Part shown: piece by piece, positions 63,941 through 64,000 of the stretch
Layout of the letters: each line of letters begins with the position of its first letter
Numbering within the stretch: the first letter of the stretch is position 1
From: RPQJ01 sp963726665
Lineage (GTDB): Bacteria; Pseudomonadota; Gammaproteobacteria; Steroidobacterales; Steroidobacteraceae
Assembly (NCBI GenBank): GCA_963726665.1
Contig: CAVSDW010000020.1
Location: 62,001-126,000, forward strand
Direction of reading: 5' to 3'
Length of the DNA: 64,000 bases
The notes under the pieces: model-generated
What the model was told of the DNA's origin: nothing
Database searches by the model: none
The model's input: the letters and a program-made list of their open reading frames with translations, nothing else
Made by a program: the position numbers and the translations under genes

Positions 63941-64000
63941 CGCCCGGCCGCGACCTCGCGCCATCCGCAGCGACCGACGTGAGGCGCAGGCCGCATCCTG

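Noticed and set aside
1..64000. CRISPR arrays, tRNA or rRNA genes
   Set aside because: No regularly spaced direct repeats, cloverleaf-like sequences or rRNA core motifs were noticed on reading; a dedicated search was not possible.

Overview
This is a GC-rich chromosomal stretch from what looks like a gammaproteobacterium. The evidence is the set of housekeeping genes (mpl, rnd, adk, hemL, ahcY behind an SAH riboswitch), LPS-type envelope genes, several lipoproteins with clear lipoboxes, and a TPR/adenylate-cyclase-like family common in Xanthomonadales and Steroidobacter-type bacteria. Order-level placement is my inference. No rRNA, tRNA, CRISPR array or intact transposase was seen.

Layout. 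1-2.1 kb: tail of a secreted HYR-repeat protein. 2.1-6.7 kb: a membrane-anchored TPR protein, an M48 protease and an NDH-2-like flavoprotein. 6.7-14.1 kb: a tightly coupled minus-strand operon of eight genes, mostly joined by 4-base ATGA overlaps. It is headed by a B12-binding MerR regulator of the CarH/LitR photoreceptor type, followed by a CFA-like methyltransferase, a DUF6134 protein, a lipocalin, a fatty-acid desaturase, a flavin amine oxidase, DUF1365 and a second CFA synthase. It looks like light-switched membrane-lipid remodelling. 14.3-25.7 kb: ordinary envelope, peptidase and transport genes. 25.7-31 kb: HMG-CoA lyase and others among gene relics (a CoA-transferase piece, a truncated TPR gene, perhaps an alpha/beta hydrolase piece). 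31.2-44.5 kb: a giant glycan-enzyme-like protein, a two-component system with a DUF4397 lipoprotein, an amidohydrolase, a PLD enzyme, a Ca/Na exchanger and a cyclic-DPG-synthetase-like GTPase. 44.7-50.6 kb: a wrecked S8-protease-like lipoprotein gene and a CadC-like regulator, bracketed by a 173-bp direct repeat of the 3' end of the proton-pyrophosphatase gene. 50.6-64 kb: intact core genes: hppA and pfp (a pyrophosphate-energy operon), adk, rnd, mpl, a MurG-like glycosyltransferase, hemL, a TraB/GumN protein, an O-methyltransferase, and ahcY with promoter and SAH riboswitch.

Two patterns run across genes. First, co-oriented pieces of the hppA 3' end recur at about 27.7, 34.9, (weakly) 38.65 and 44.8 kb as well as in hppA itself, suggesting repeated insertion or duplication at this gene end. 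Second, many otherwise good genes carry single-base frameshifts. In conserved genes nearly all are one surplus base, and the one in ahcY lies in a six-G run, which points to sequencing or assembly error for those. The S8 gene, with about eight shifts of mixed sign, may be truly dead. Coordinates of frameshifted genes below span the whole reconstructed gene.
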